This document shows, one piece after another, positions 17,630 to 27,427 of a DNA stretch of 64,000 bases. Each line of letters opens with the position of its first letter. Position 1 is the stretch's first letter. A program made the position numbers and the translations under genes. Under the pieces are notes generated by a model. It saw nothing but the letters and a program-made list of their open reading frames with translations. It did not search any database and was not told the origin of the DNA. The stretch spans positions 1 through 64,000 of the forward strand of contig JBLNCE010000111.1 of NCBI GenBank assembly GCA_050260415.1, given 5' to 3'. The stretch is from JBLNCE01 sp050260415. GTDB lineage: Bacteria > Bacillota > UBA4882 > JAAYXC01.

Positions 17630-17907
17630 TCCTCCGGCCGGCCATAGTCTTAGCGCGAGGGTGTTCCGTGGGCACCGATGGAATCCTTGCCGCATACGAT
17701 GGCTAGCGTCGTTTGCGGTAGCTTTTCGTCGCCAGCCAATTCCACCTGCGCGGTTGCAGGTCTATCAGCATGGAGAGTCGAATTTCATTGGCGCCCGCAA
17801 AGGGTAGATTATGGGCTCTTACAGGCGGTGTGGTCTTGTATAAACTGGAACCGGCGCGAACCAACACTCTTTTGGCGGCTTCCGAGCATCCTGGAGGTGA
17901 AATCGGT

Positions 17908-19173
17908 GTGGATAGGCTGGTCATCCAAGGTGGCCGGCGTCTGCATGGCAGGATCAAGAGCAGCGGCGCCAAGAACGCGGTCCTGAAACTCATGGCCGCT
18001 TCCATTCTCGCCAATCGGCCGTGTCTGATCAGGAATGTGCCAAGCAAGATCTCGGACGTGGAAGTCATGATCGGCGTCCTGCAGGGCTTGGGAATCAAGG
18101 TGACTTGGGAGGACGCCAACTGCCTCCGGCTGGATCCCCGCGGGGAACTCGGTTTTCACGCCCCCGATCATCTGGTCAGGGAGATGCGGGCTTCCCTGCA
18201 AGTAATCGGCCCCCTTCTGGGACGCCGCGGACGCGCTTTGCTCTATCAGCCAGGCGGTTGCGTGATCGGGCAGCGGCCAATCGACTTGCATATCAAAGGC
18301 TTTACCGCCCTAGGCGCAAAGGTGAGCGAAGAGCACGGGTATATAGAGGTCAAGGCGGACAGGCTGCGGGGAGCGGAGATACACCTGGATTTTCCCAGCG
18401 TCGGAGCGACGGAGAACGTTATGGCCGCGGCCATCCTGGCGGAGGGGACCACGATCATCCGGAACGCCGCGAAAGAGCCGGAGATCATCGAGGAACAGAA
18501 CTTTTACAACCGCCTGGGAGCCAGGATCAGAGGCGCGGGCACCGACTGCCTGCGGATCGACGGCGTCAGCGCCTTGAACGACCGGGAGATTGACTACGCG
18601 GTGATTCCCGATCGGATTGAGATCGGCACCTTTATGATGGCGGCCGCGATCACCGCCGGCGATGTGACGATTGATGATGTCATCCCGGAACATGTGGAGG
18701 CGGTCACGGCCAAGCTGCGTGAGACGGGGGCGGAGGTGATCCCCGGGGAGGACTCGATCCGGGTGATCGGCTCGACACGCGCGCGCCCGACGGACGTGAC
18801 CGTGCTTCCCCATCCGGGGTTCCCCACGGACCTGCAGTCGCCCATGGTCGCGCTGCTGACCCGGGCGGAAGGAACGAGCATCCTGACCGATCATGTATTC
18901 GAGGCGCGGTTTCGTTATGTGGATGAACTCCTGCGCATGGGGGCCAACGTCCGTGTCGAAGGCAGAAGCGCCATCGTAAAAGGCACCCCGCGCCTCTCCG
19001 GCGCCGAGGTGGTGGCCACCGACCTGCGCGCCGGTGCCGCCTTGGCCATTGCGGGTTTGGCCGCCGAAGGCCAGACCGTCGTCCAAGGCACCAAGCATTT
19101 GGACCGCGGCTATGAGCGGATGGAGGATAAACTGAGGGCACTTGGGGCCGAGATCGAACGGATCATTGACTAA
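17908..19173 (+). CDS. murA: UDP-GlcNAc enolpyruvyltransferase MurA
   Basis: This 421-aa cytoplasmic enzyme makes the first committed peptidoglycan precursor from UDP-GlcNAc and PEP. Lys22 (SGAKNAV) and the catalytic Cys118 in PGGCVIGQRP are present, so it should be fosfomycin-sensitive rather than a Cys-to-Asp variant. GTG 17908 follows GGAGGTGA at 7 nt. The 278-bp gap from murG has a TATAAA (17839-17844) with TTACAG 14 bp upstream, a weak promoter candidate at best. It is the last cell-wall gene: ribosomal genes follow instead of murB, ftsQ, ftsA and ftsZ. Confidence 0.95.
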   Translation: MDRLVIQGGRRLHGRIKSSGAKNAVLKLMAASILANRPCLIRNVPSKISDVEVMIGVLQGLGIKVTWEDANCLRLDPRGELGFHAPDHLVREMRASLQVIGPLLGRRGRALLYQPGGCVIGQRPIDLHIKGFTALGAKVSEEHGYIEVKADRLRGAEIHLDFPSVGATENVMAAAILAEGTTIIRNAAKEPEIIEEQNFYNRLGARIRGAGTDCLRIDGVSALNDREIDYAVIPDRIEIGTFMMAAAITAGDVTIDDVIPEHVEAVTAKLRETGAEVIPGEDSIRVIGSTRARPTDVTVLPHPGFPTDLQSPMVALLTRAEGTSILTDHVFEARFRYVDELLRMGANVRVEGRSAIVKGTPRLSGAEVVATDLRAGAALAIAGLAAEGQTVVQGTKHLDRGYERMEDKLRALGAEIERIID

Positions 19174-19195
19174 ACCCCATCAAGCTTGTTATAAT
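19166..19195 (+). promoter_or_regulatory. Strong vegetative promoter of rplU-rpmA
   Basis: TTGACT (19166-19171) and a perfect TATAAT (19190-19195) are spaced by 18 bp. The -35 overlaps the murA stop. The leader of about 85 nt to the rplU start is long enough for the structured L21 leader known in Firmicutes, but I could not confirm that fold. Confidence 0.85.
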
Positions 19196-19275
19196 CGGGT
19201 GGTGACCGCACGGGCCGGGCGATGAAATCTTGCGACGCGAGTCGTCAAGAGCCTAGGCGCGGCGAGACTCCATTG

Positions 19276-19292
19276 AGGAGGTGTTTGGGCTG
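19276..19292 (+). promoter_or_regulatory. Ribosome-binding site that places the rplU start on CTG
   Basis: AGGAGGTG (19276-19283) is followed by six nt and then CTG (19290-19292), which opens the canonical L21 N-terminus YAIIKSGGKQ. The in-frame GTG at 19281 lies inside the Shine-Dalgarno itself. No ATG, GTG or TTG is available at a usable distance. Confidence 0.65.
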
Positions 19293-19604
19293 TACGCCAT
19301 CATCAAGAGCGGCGGGAAGCAATTGCGGGTGGAACCCGGACAAGTCGTCAGCGTGGAGAAGCTTCCCCTTGAGGCGGGTAATGCGGTTGAGTTTGGCGAG
19401 GTCCTTCTTGTCGGCGGGGAAGGCGCCCCGCGCGTCGGGCAACCGTTGGTTCCCGGCGCCAAGGTGCGCGCGACCGTGATCGCCCAGGGCAAGACGCGCA
19501 AGATCCTGGTCTTTCACTACAAGCCGAAAAAGAACATCCGCAAACGCCGGGGACACCGGCAGCCGTTTACCAGGGTACGCATCGATGCGATCGAGGTTTC
19601 ATAA
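19290..19604 (+). CDS. rplU: 50S ribosomal protein L21
   Basis: This 104-aa bL21 is a 23S rRNA-binding protein of the large subunit. With a CTG start at 19290 the protein reads M-YAIIKSGGKQLRVEPGQ, exactly the family N-terminus, and ends with the basic FHYKPKKNIRKRRGHRQPFT segment. Conventional annotation would begin at GTG 19281 and add VFG, but that codon is within the ribosome-binding site. It is followed by rpmA after 44 nt. The ysxB/prp gene usually found between them in Firmicutes is absent. Confidence 0.93.
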   Translation: MYAIIKSGGKQLRVEPGQVVSVEKLPLEAGNAVEFGEVLLVGGEGAPRVGQPLVPGAKVRATVIAQGKTRKILVFHYKPKKNIRKRRGHRQPFTRVRIDAIEVS

Positions 19605-19648
19605 CGCTCGGGGTGCGCTCAGGCCCCGCATGATTGGAGGGATATCAT

Positions 19649-19915
19649 ATGGCGCATAAAAAAGGCGTTGGCAGCTCAAGGAACGGCCGGGACAGCGCCA
19701 GCCAGAGGCTTGGCGTGAAGCGTTTCGACGGCCAACTGGTCACGGCGGGCTCCATTCTCGTCCGTCAACGGGGTACCAAGATTCATCCCGGAACGAACGT
19801 GGGTCTCGGTAAGGACGACACGCTGTTTGCCATGGTTAACGGGTATGTTGATTTCGAACGCGTGGGCAAGACCGGCCGCCGGGTCAATATCAAACCGGAG
19901 CACGTGACCGCTTGA
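19649..19915 (+). CDS. rpmA: 50S ribosomal protein L27, without cleavable extension
   Basis: This 88-aa bL27 lies near the peptidyl-transferase centre. ATG 19649, after TTGGAGGG, gives [16 protein letters not shown], so the mature N-terminus is encoded directly. Most Firmicutes encode an extra N-terminal segment ending in FF-A that Prp protease removes. That segment and the prp gene are both missing here. An upstream in-frame TTG at 19634 is within the ribosome-binding site region and would add only five residues. A strong terminator follows. Confidence 0.95.
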   Translation: MAHKKGVGSSRNGRDSASQRLGVKRFDGQLVTAGSILVRQRGTKIHPGTNVGLGKDDTLFAMVNGYVDFERVGKTGRRVNIKPEHVTA

Positions 19916-19944
19916 AGGCGCGGCCATGAGGATCATGTCTGAAT

Positions 19945-19968
19945 CACCGCCGTACGGCGGTTTTTTTT
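19945..19968 (+). terminator. Rho-independent terminator after rpmA
   Basis: CCGCCGTACGGCGG (19947-19960) is a self-complementary stem followed directly by eight T residues. Confidence 0.9.
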
Positions 19969-21547
<1,579 letters not shown>

Positions 21548-21577
21548 GCGGCGACTGGTCGAACGCATACGTAACCC

Positions 21578-21607
21578 TTGCCAAAACCTTGAGTTCTGTG
21601 GTAGAAT
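21578..21607 (+). promoter_or_regulatory. Vegetative promoter of the rimP-nusA-infB operon
   Basis: TTGCCA (21578-21583) and TAGAAT (21602-21607) are spaced by 18 bp, upstream of the leader hairpin. Confidence 0.7.
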
Positions 21608-21623
21608 ATGTCCGTAGGTTCGA

Positions 21624-21650
21624 GAAAGAGTGGGTTTCGCCCACTCTTTC
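21624..21650 (+). terminator. Leader hairpin (attenuator-like) before rimP
   Basis: GAAAGAGTGGG pairs perfectly with CCCACTCTTTC around the loop TTTCG, 16 nt after the -10. Only a short pyrimidine run (CTCTTGT) follows, so termination would be partial. Similar GAGTGGG leader hairpins precede rimP in many Firmicutes (from memory), suggesting conserved control of the operon. Confidence 0.6.
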
Positions 21651-21730
21651 CTCTTGTAGCAGGAAAGATGTTGCGGACGGCTTACGGCGCGCGAACTTTT
21701 CGCAAAGCTCGGTGACAAGAAGGTATGGGT

Positions 21731-22198
21731 ATGGCTGACGTCCTGCGCAGATTGAGGGTTTTGGGCGAGCAAGCGGCCCGTGAGTTCGATTATGAGCTGG
21801 TCCAGGTGCAACTGGTCAAAGAAAGCGGGGAGTGGTACCTGCGCTTCGCCCTCGACCGGCCGGGCGGGATCGGCATTCAGGACTGCGAGCGATTCAGCAG
21901 ACATATCGAGCCGTTGCTCGACGCCGAAGACCCGATTCCGCACCGCTATATTTTGGAGGTTGCCTCGGCCGGACTGGACCGGCCGCTGGTTCAACAGAAG
22001 GATTACGAGCGTTTCAAGGGACGGCAAATCACGGTCAAACTCTATGAACCGGTGGGCGGTCAACGGCGGTGGGAGGGCAAGCTCTTGGGTCTGCGCGATG
22101 CATCGGACGGAATCTTGGTCGACCTCGAGACCAAGGCCGGGCAGGTTGCGGTCCCATTGGCGCGAATTGCCCAGGCGCGATTGGTCCCAGAGCTATGA
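21731..22198 (+). CDS. rimP: Ribosome maturation factor RimP
   Basis: This 155-aa protein is needed for 30S maturation, early in uS12 assembly. The N-terminal domain has EFDYELVQVQL and LRFALDRPGGIGIQDCERFSR, and the motif EVASAGLDRPL opens the C-terminal Sm-like domain. ATG 21731 is six nt after AAGAAGGT. An ATG at 21725 directly abuts that site and is less likely. It is the first gene of the nusA operon and sits 28 nt before nusA. Confidence 0.93.
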   Translation: MADVLRRLRVLGEQAAREFDYELVQVQLVKESGEWYLRFALDRPGGIGIQDCERFSRHIEPLLDAEDPIPHRYILEVASAGLDRPLVQQKDYERFKGRQITVKLYEPVGGQRRWEGKLLGLRDASDGILVDLETKAGQVAVPLARIAQARLVPEL

Positions 22199-22226
22199 TG
22201 GCCGCACAGCCGAGGAGGATTAAGGA

Positions 22227-23897
22227 ATGAACCAGGAATTCGTGGAAGCGCTCGACCAACTGGAGCGTGAGCGCGGTATCGCCAAGGAAGTGCTGGTGGA
22301 AGCCGTTGAAGCCGCGCTTGTTTCGGCGCTGAAGCGCGACCAGAAATCCGCCCAGAACGTACGGGTCCAACTTGACCCCGGTACCGGGGAGATCCGGGTG
22401 TTCAACCGGCGCACGGTGGTCGAGGAAGTACTCGATGACCGCGAGGAGATCGCCCTGGCCGACGCGAAAGCCCTCGACCCGCGTTATGCTCTGGGCGACG
22501 TGGTCGAAGAAGAAATCATGCCCAAGGAGTTCGGCCGCATTGCCGCTCAGACCGCTAAACAGGTAGTGGTCCAGCGCATTCGCGAAGCCGAACGCTCCTT
22601 GATCTACGACGAATTCGCCAATCGGGTGGGCGATATCATCACCGGTATCGTGCAACGTTACGAACAGAGAAACGTCTTCATCGATCTGGGAAAGGTCGAA
22701 GGCATCCTGCCGCCGAGCGAGCAAATGCCCGGAGAACGTTACGAGCAGGGCACGCGCCTCAAAGTCTTCATCGTCGAAGTCAAGCGGACTACGAAGGGGC
22801 CGCAGGTCGTCATCTCGCGCACGCGCGCCGGACTCCTCAAGCGTCTCTTCGAACTCGAGGTGCCGGAAATACAGGACGGGCTCGTGGAAATCAAGGCCGT
22901 GGCCCGCGAACCCGGCGCCAGATCCAAGATCGCCGTCTATAGCCGCGAACCCCACGTGGATCCCGTTGGCGCATGTGTCGGCGCCAGAGGGAACAGGGTC
23001 CAGATGATCGTGCGGGAGCTCAAAGGGGAGAAGATCGACATCATACCCTGGAACCCGGATTGGGAGATGTTCATCGCCAAGGCGATGAGCCCGGCCCGGG
23101 TAGCCGCGGTGCAGCTCGCGCCCAGCAAAAAGATCTCGCTCGTCGTCGTGCCCGACCACCAGCTTTCCTTGGCCATCGGACGCGAGGGCCAGAACGCCCG
23201 CTTGGCGGCCAAGCTGACGGGGTGGAAGATCGATATCCGGAGCGAGTCGCAGATTGCCGAGATGTCCGAAGAAGAACTCGAAGCGATCATTCCCCTTGAA
23301 GATGAATTCGTCATGCCCACGGAAGAACCCATCGCGGAAGAGGAGCTCCAACCCGTGGCGGACCTCGCCGAACAGGATATGCCGCCCGCGGTCGACGCGC
23401 AGGTATATGATGAATCCGACGCGGCCGTCATCGAAAGCGAAGAAAGGCCGGCGGCTGGCGAGGAAGAAGAGGCCGAACGGGCGAGGGAAGGCGCCAAGCG
23501 AAAGATACGCAAAGGCCGCGCCAAGCAGCGCGAACTCGAAATGGAGCTGGAAACGCTGGATGACACTGGGATGGGCTTTTTCAGCGACGTATTAGGCAGC
23601 CGCCACACACAGGATTCGTCACGGATGGAGAGCGCCTTGCCGGCCGAGCACGCGAAGGGGGCAGTCGAGCCCGTCATCGACTCGGTCCTGGCGGCGGCCT
23701 TCGCCAAGGCCAAGGAAACGGGAGGCTTCTTGGCGGAGGATGATGCCGCCAAGCATAAGCCCGATCAGGAACGGGCAAAAACGAAGAAGGCGCCGGGTGC
23801 GCCCGCCGCCGCCAAGACAAAGCAGGCGGCAACCCCGGAGCCCGCCGTCGGGGAGAATACCGCCAAGGTGAAGAAAGCCAAGAATAAGGGGGAATAG
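22227..23897 (+). CDS. nusA: Transcription factor NusA with long C-terminal extension
   Basis: NusA binds RNA polymerase and modulates pausing, termination and antitermination. The NTD, S1 domain (VGDIITGIVQRYEQRNVFIDLGKVEG), KH1 (DPVGACVGARGNRVQ) and KH2 (LAIGREGQNARLAAKLTGW) fill about residues 1-345. A further tail of about 210 residues follows. It is acidic at first (EEEELEAIIPLEDE), then Lys- and Ala-rich, ending TAKVKKAKNKGE, and looks disordered. Firmicutes NusA is usually about 350-400 aa, so this tail is unusual. ATG 22227 follows GAGGAGG. Confidence 0.95.
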   Translation: MNQEFVEALDQLERERGIAKEVLVEAVEAALVSALKRDQKSAQNVRVQLDPGTGEIRVFNRRTVVEEVLDDREEIALADAKALDPRYALGDVVEEEIMPKEFGRIAAQTAKQVVVQRIREAERSLIYDEFANRVGDIITGIVQRYEQRNVFIDLGKVEGILPPSEQMPGERYEQGTRLKVFIVEVKRTTKGPQVVISRTRAGLLKRLFELEVPEIQDGLVEIKAVAREPGARSKIAVYSREPHVDPVGACVGARGNRVQMIVRELKGEKIDIIPWNPDWEMFIAKAMSPARVAAVQLAPSKKISLVVVPDHQLSLAIGREGQNARLAAKLTGWKIDIRSESQIAEMSEEELEAIIPLEDEFVMPTEEPIAEEELQPVADLAEQDMPPAVDAQVYDESDAAVIESEERPAAGEEEEAERAREGAKRKIRKGRAKQRELEMELETLDDTGMGFFSDVLGSRHTQDSSRMESALPAEHAKGAVEPVIDSVLAAAFAKAKETGGFLAEDDAAKHKPDQERAKTKKAPGAPAAAKTKQAATPEPAVGENTAKVKKAKNKGE

Positions 23898-23898
23898 C

Positions 23899-24177
23899 AT
23901 GCCTAAGGTGCGAAAGGTCCCCCAGCGGACATGCCTTGGTTGTCAAACCGTGCGCCCCAAAAGAGAACTCGTGCGCATCGTACGTACGCCCACCGGCGAG
24001 GTGACGGTCGATCCGACCGGCAAGAAGGCGGGACGGGGCACGTACCTGTGCCCCACGCACGTCTGTCTAGAAAAGGCCTTCAGCGGCAATCGCCTGGACC
24101 GTGCCCTGGAAATTGAATTGGCGCCCGCGGCCAAGGAAGCTCTGCGTCAAGAGCTTGCCTCGTCGTATGGCGGGTGA
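23899..24177 (+). CDS. ylxR: RNA-binding protein YlxR (RnpM)
   Basis: This 92-aa protein has the YlxR signature RTCLGCQTVRPKRELVRIV and GRGTYLCPTHVCLEKA. The family is a small RNA-binding fold, recently linked to RNase P modulation in Bacillus (RnpM). The ATG is one nt after the nusA stop, and its own 3' end overlaps ylxQ by 11 nt. The position between nusA and ylxQ-infB is conserved in Firmicutes. Confidence 0.93.
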   Translation: MPKVRKVPQRTCLGCQTVRPKRELVRIVRTPTGEVTVDPTGKKAGRGTYLCPTHVCLEKAFSGNRLDRALEIELAPAAKEALRQELASSYGG

Positions 24178-24514
24178 TTGGGTCGATCTCCTGGGTTTGG
24201 CGCGGCGGGCCGGGCAATTGCTTGCCGGAACCGAGACGGTGACCGCGGCGGTAAAGCAAGGACGTGTAGCGCTGCTCATCCTGGCCACAGACCTGTCCGA
24301 CGGCACGCGCGCCCGTTTGATACGCTTGGCGCAAGCACATGGCGTACGAACGATCACCGCCCTCGATCGGGAGAGACTCGGCAGGGCCACCGGGTATTCC
24401 GGGCGGGGTGTTTTCGCCGTATTGAACAAAGATCTTGCCAAAGCAGTCCTGTCGTCAAGGGCGGCGGCCCGTCCGCACGGCGATGGGACTGAAGGAGGGG
24501 TTTGCCATTCTTAA
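24167..24514 (+). CDS. ylxQ: L7Ae-family ribosomal protein YlxQ
   Basis: This 115-aa protein belongs to the L7Ae/L30e RNA-binding family that recognises kink-turns. It shows [35 protein letters not shown] and [19 protein letters not shown] 24167 lies inside the end of ylxR. No strong ribosome-binding site is seen, so translation is probably coupled. A longer frame from ATG 24101 is entirely inside ylxR and was not used. It overlaps the putative infB start. Confidence 0.88.
   Translation: MAGDWVDLLGLARRAGQLLAGTETVTAAVKQGRVALLILATDLSDGTRARLIRLAQAHGVRTITALDRERLGRATGYSGRGVFAVLNKDLAKAVLSSRAAARPHGDGTEGGVCHS
24492..24509 (+). promoter_or_regulatory. Ribosome-binding site that places the infB start on ATT
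   Basis: AAGGAGGGG (24492-24500) is followed by TTTGCC and then ATT (24507-24509), which opens [14 protein letters not shown], the usual IF2 N-terminus. The nearest ATG (24483) lies upstream of this site and lacks a Shine-Dalgarno of its own. Confidence 0.55.
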
Positions 24515-27035
24515 TAAAATCAGAGTCCATGAACTGGGCAAGGAACTTGGAATCAACCCCCGCGAACTGCTGGCCATCCTGAATGGTCTCGGGGCCCAGG
24601 TCAAGAACCATATGAGCCCGGTGGACGATCAGTACGTGACGCAGGTCCGCAAGAACTACGCCGCCGGGTCCAGGCAGGTCACCGTCAGGCCGACCACCAT
24701 GGCGGTGCCGCCAAAACCGGAAGCGCCGGCTGCGATCGTTAAACCGGCGCCGAATAAAGCCGCGCCGGCTCCGCCAGTGACACCGGACTCCATACCGGCG
24801 CCGCCTCAGGTACGCAAACCAGTCCCTGCGCCGCCGGACGCGGCCGTTGCCGCCGGTGTCCAGGGGCAAGCAAGTCCGCCGAACGAAGTACGAAACTTGA
24901 CCGCGCCGATTCCGCCCGTACGCGGGGAAGCGCCATCCCAGCCGCACCGGGTGGCTGGCGCCCGGCAGGCACCCGCGGCGCCGGTATCGCCGCCGGGCGC
25001 CAATGCGGCCAGGCGTGGCCGGCCCGGAGCGGTTTCCGGTTCCGGCCCGGCGGCCGCGGAAGCGGGTCGCCGTTCGGGAGGCGCGGCCCCTGCCAAGCAT
25101 CCCCAGCGTGGTGAGGCCAATACCAGCGCGCAGGATCGGCAGGCGGGCGGCCGCCGGAGCCCGGCAGCCGGGCGGCGTCCGGGCGGACCGCCTCAACAGA
25201 ACCAGAGCCGTTATCCGTCGCGGGGCCGTAACGTACGCGGACAAGGAACGGCGGCGCGCACCACCACACCCCTGAAGCGGAGCCTCGAGCTTCACCCCAG
25301 CATGAGCGTGAAAGACCTGGCCGGCGCGATGGCGATGCCGGTCGGCGACATCATCAAGCGGCTGATGGCGCTAGGGGTGATGGCGACCATCAACGAGGAG
25401 ATCGATTACGAGACGGCCGCGATTATCGCCCAGGAGTTCGGCCATGACGTACGGCCGGCGCCATCGCTGGAAGATAAGCTGAAACTGGACGAGATCGTCG
25501 ACGACCCCGAGTCCCTGACGCCCAGGGCCCCGGTGGTGGTCGTCATGGGACACGTCGACCACGGCAAGACCTCACTGCTGGACACGATCAGGGAGACCAA
25601 CGTCACCGCCCAGGAAGCGGGCGGGATCACGCAGCATATCGGGGCCTATCAGGTTGAGATCAATAACCGGCGCATTACTTTCCTGGATACCCCTGGTCAT
25701 GAGGCATTTACCGCCATGCGCGCGCGGGGAGCGCAGGTGACCGATATCGCTATCCTGGTCGTGGCGGCCGATGACGGCGTCATGCCTCAGACCGTCGAAG
25801 CGATCAACCATGCCAAGGCCGCAAATATCCCGATCATCGTCGCCATAAACAAGATCGACAAAGCGCAAGCAAACCCGGAACGCGTAAAGCAGGAACTCAC
25901 GCAGTACGGCCTGGTCGCGGAGGAATGGGGCGGCGAGACGATCATGGCCGAAGTCTCGGCGATCAAACGGATCGGCATCGAACGCCTGCTTGAGATGGTG
26001 CTGCTCGTGGCGGACATGAAGGAATTCAAGGCCAATCAGAACCGGCCGGCCAAGGGCACGATCATCGAATCACAGCTGGACAAGGGGCGGGGCCCGGTGG
26101 CCACGGTATTGGTGCAAAACGGCACCCTGGAACTGGGGGATACCATCATCGCCGGCGCGGTGGCGGGACGGGTACGCGCTCTGGTCAATGACAAGGGGAA
26201 ACGCGTGCGCAAGGCCGGACCCTCCACCCCCGTAGAAGTTATTGGCCTTGACGGGATGCCGGAGGCCGGGGACGAACTTTTCGCCATCAAGGACGAACAC
26301 TTGGCCCGGCAGGTCGCGGACCACCGTCAGCAAAAACGGCGGGAGAGCGAGCTTAGACGGGTCCAGCCGATGACGCTGGACGATCTCTTCAGCCGGGTCA
26401 AGGAGGGTGAACTCAAGGAGTTAAAGGTTATCGTCAAGGCCGACGTGCATGGTTCGGTCGAAGCCCTGCGCCAGTCCCTCGAACGGATCGCCAACGATCA
26501 GGTGAAGGTGGTCGTGATCCATGGGGGCGTGGGGGCTATTACCGAGACGGACGTCATGCTCGCGTCGGCCGACGCAAATGCCATTATTATCGGGTTCAAC
26601 GTCCGTCCCGATGCCGCCGCCAAGCGTTTGGCGGATAAGGAACATGTTGACATCCGGCTCTACCGGATCATCTACGACGCGATCGAGGACATCGAAGCGG
26701 CGCTCGAGGGAATGCTCGCGCCGGAATACCGCGAGGTTGTCCTGGGACGCGCGGAAGTCAGAGCGGTCTTCAAAGTCCCGAAAGTCGGCAATATTGCCGG
26801 CTCATACGTGGTGGAAGGCAGGATTCCCCGAAACGCCGAGGTGCGCGTGCTCCGCGACCATGTGGTGATTCATGAGGGCAAGATCGATTCCCTCAAGCGT
26901 TTCAAGGATGACGCCCGCGAAGTGACAAGCGGGTTCGAGTGCGGGATCGGGCTGGAAAAGTTCAACGATATCAAGGAAGGCGACCTCATCGAGGCGTTCG
27001 CGATGGAAGAGGTCAAGCGCGAAGCCAAGAAATAG
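24507..27035 (+). CDS. infB: Translation initiation factor IF-2
   Basis: IF2 is the GTPase that brings fMet-tRNA to the 30S subunit. An N-terminal IF2N domain is followed by a Pro/Ala/Arg-rich linker (about residues 55-255), which looks disordered, and a second IF2N segment ([20 protein letters not shown]). The G domain comes next, with [12 protein letters not shown] at about 348, [15 protein letters not shown] and NKIDKA, then domains II-IV. With ATT 24507 as start the protein is 842 aa and reads [11 protein letters not shown]. With ATG 24483 it gains eight residues (MGLKEGFA). The start overlaps the ylxQ stop. Confidence 0.95.
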   Translation: MLNKIRVHELGKELGINPRELLAILNGLGAQVKNHMSPVDDQYVTQVRKNYAAGSRQVTVRPTTMAVPPKPEAPAAIVKPAPNKAAPAPPVTPDSIPAPPQVRKPVPAPPDAAVAAGVQGQASPPNEVRNLTAPIPPVRGEAPSQPHRVAGARQAPAAPVSPPGANAARRGRPGAVSGSGPAAAEAGRRSGGAAPAKHPQRGEANTSAQDRQAGGRRSPAAGRRPGGPPQQNQSRYPSRGRNVRGQGTAARTTTPLKRSLELHPSMSVKDLAGAMAMPVGDIIKRLMALGVMATINEEIDYETAAIIAQEFGHDVRPAPSLEDKLKLDEIVDDPESLTPRAPVVVVMGHVDHGKTSLLDTIRETNVTAQEAGGITQHIGAYQVEINNRRITFLDTPGHEAFTAMRARGAQVTDIAILVVAADDGVMPQTVEAINHAKAANIPIIVAINKIDKAQANPERVKQELTQYGLVAEEWGGETIMAEVSAIKRIGIERLLEMVLLVADMKEFKANQNRPAKGTIIESQLDKGRGPVATVLVQNGTLELGDTIIAGAVAGRVRALVNDKGKRVRKAGPSTPVEVIGLDGMPEAGDELFAIKDEHLARQVADHRQQKRRESELRRVQPMTLDDLFSRVKEGELKELKVIVKADVHGSVEALRQSLERIANDQVKVVVIHGGVGAITETDVMLASADANAIIIGFNVRPDAAAKRLADKEHVDIRLYRIIYDAIEDIEAALEGMLAPEYREVVLGRAEVRAVFKVPKVGNIAGSYVVEGRIPRNAEVRVLRDHVVIHEGKIDSLKRFKDDAREVTSGFECGIGLEKFNDIKEGDLIEAFAMEEVKREAKK

Positions 27036-27069
27036 CCCATTTTCCAGGGCGAAAGGCCGGTGATACCGG

Positions 27070-27423
27070 ATGAGCGTTGCCCGAGCGCGGCGGGTGGCCC
27101 AGGTGGTCAAGGAGGAAGTGGGCCAGATGTTGCAACGGGAACTAAAAGATCCCCGGGTGGGCTTCGTCAGCATAACCGAGGTCGAAGTCTCCGCGGATCT
27201 GAGTCATATCAGGATCTTCTTGAGTCCGTACGGTGATGAGGAATCCAAGCGGCAGACCATGATGGGGCTGGATAACGCGCGCGGGTTCATCCGCAGCGAA
27301 CTTGGCAAACGCCTGCGCCTTCGTCTGACACCCGAGGTTGAGCTGGTGGCCGACGATTCCATCGAGCGGGGCGCCAGGATAATCTCGCTCCTCCAGGACA
27401 TCAAGGGGAATCAGGAGGAGTAG
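27070..27423 (+). CDS. rbfA: Ribosome-binding factor A
   Basis: This 117-aa KH-fold protein assists late 30S maturation and cold adaptation. The motifs are RARRVAQVVKEEVGQMLQRELKDPRVGFVSITEVEVSADLSHIRIF (read in part) and NARGFIRSELGKRLRLRLTPEV, followed by DDSIERGARI. It starts with ATG 34 nt after infB and is followed after 4 nt by the DHH-family gene. Operon position and length are standard. Confidence 0.95.
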   Translation: MSVARARRVAQVVKEEVGQMLQRELKDPRVGFVSITEVEVSADLSHIRIFLSPYGDEESKRQTMMGLDNARGFIRSELGKRLRLRLTPEVELVADDSIERGARIISLLQDIKGNQEE

Positions 27424-27427
27424 GCCT

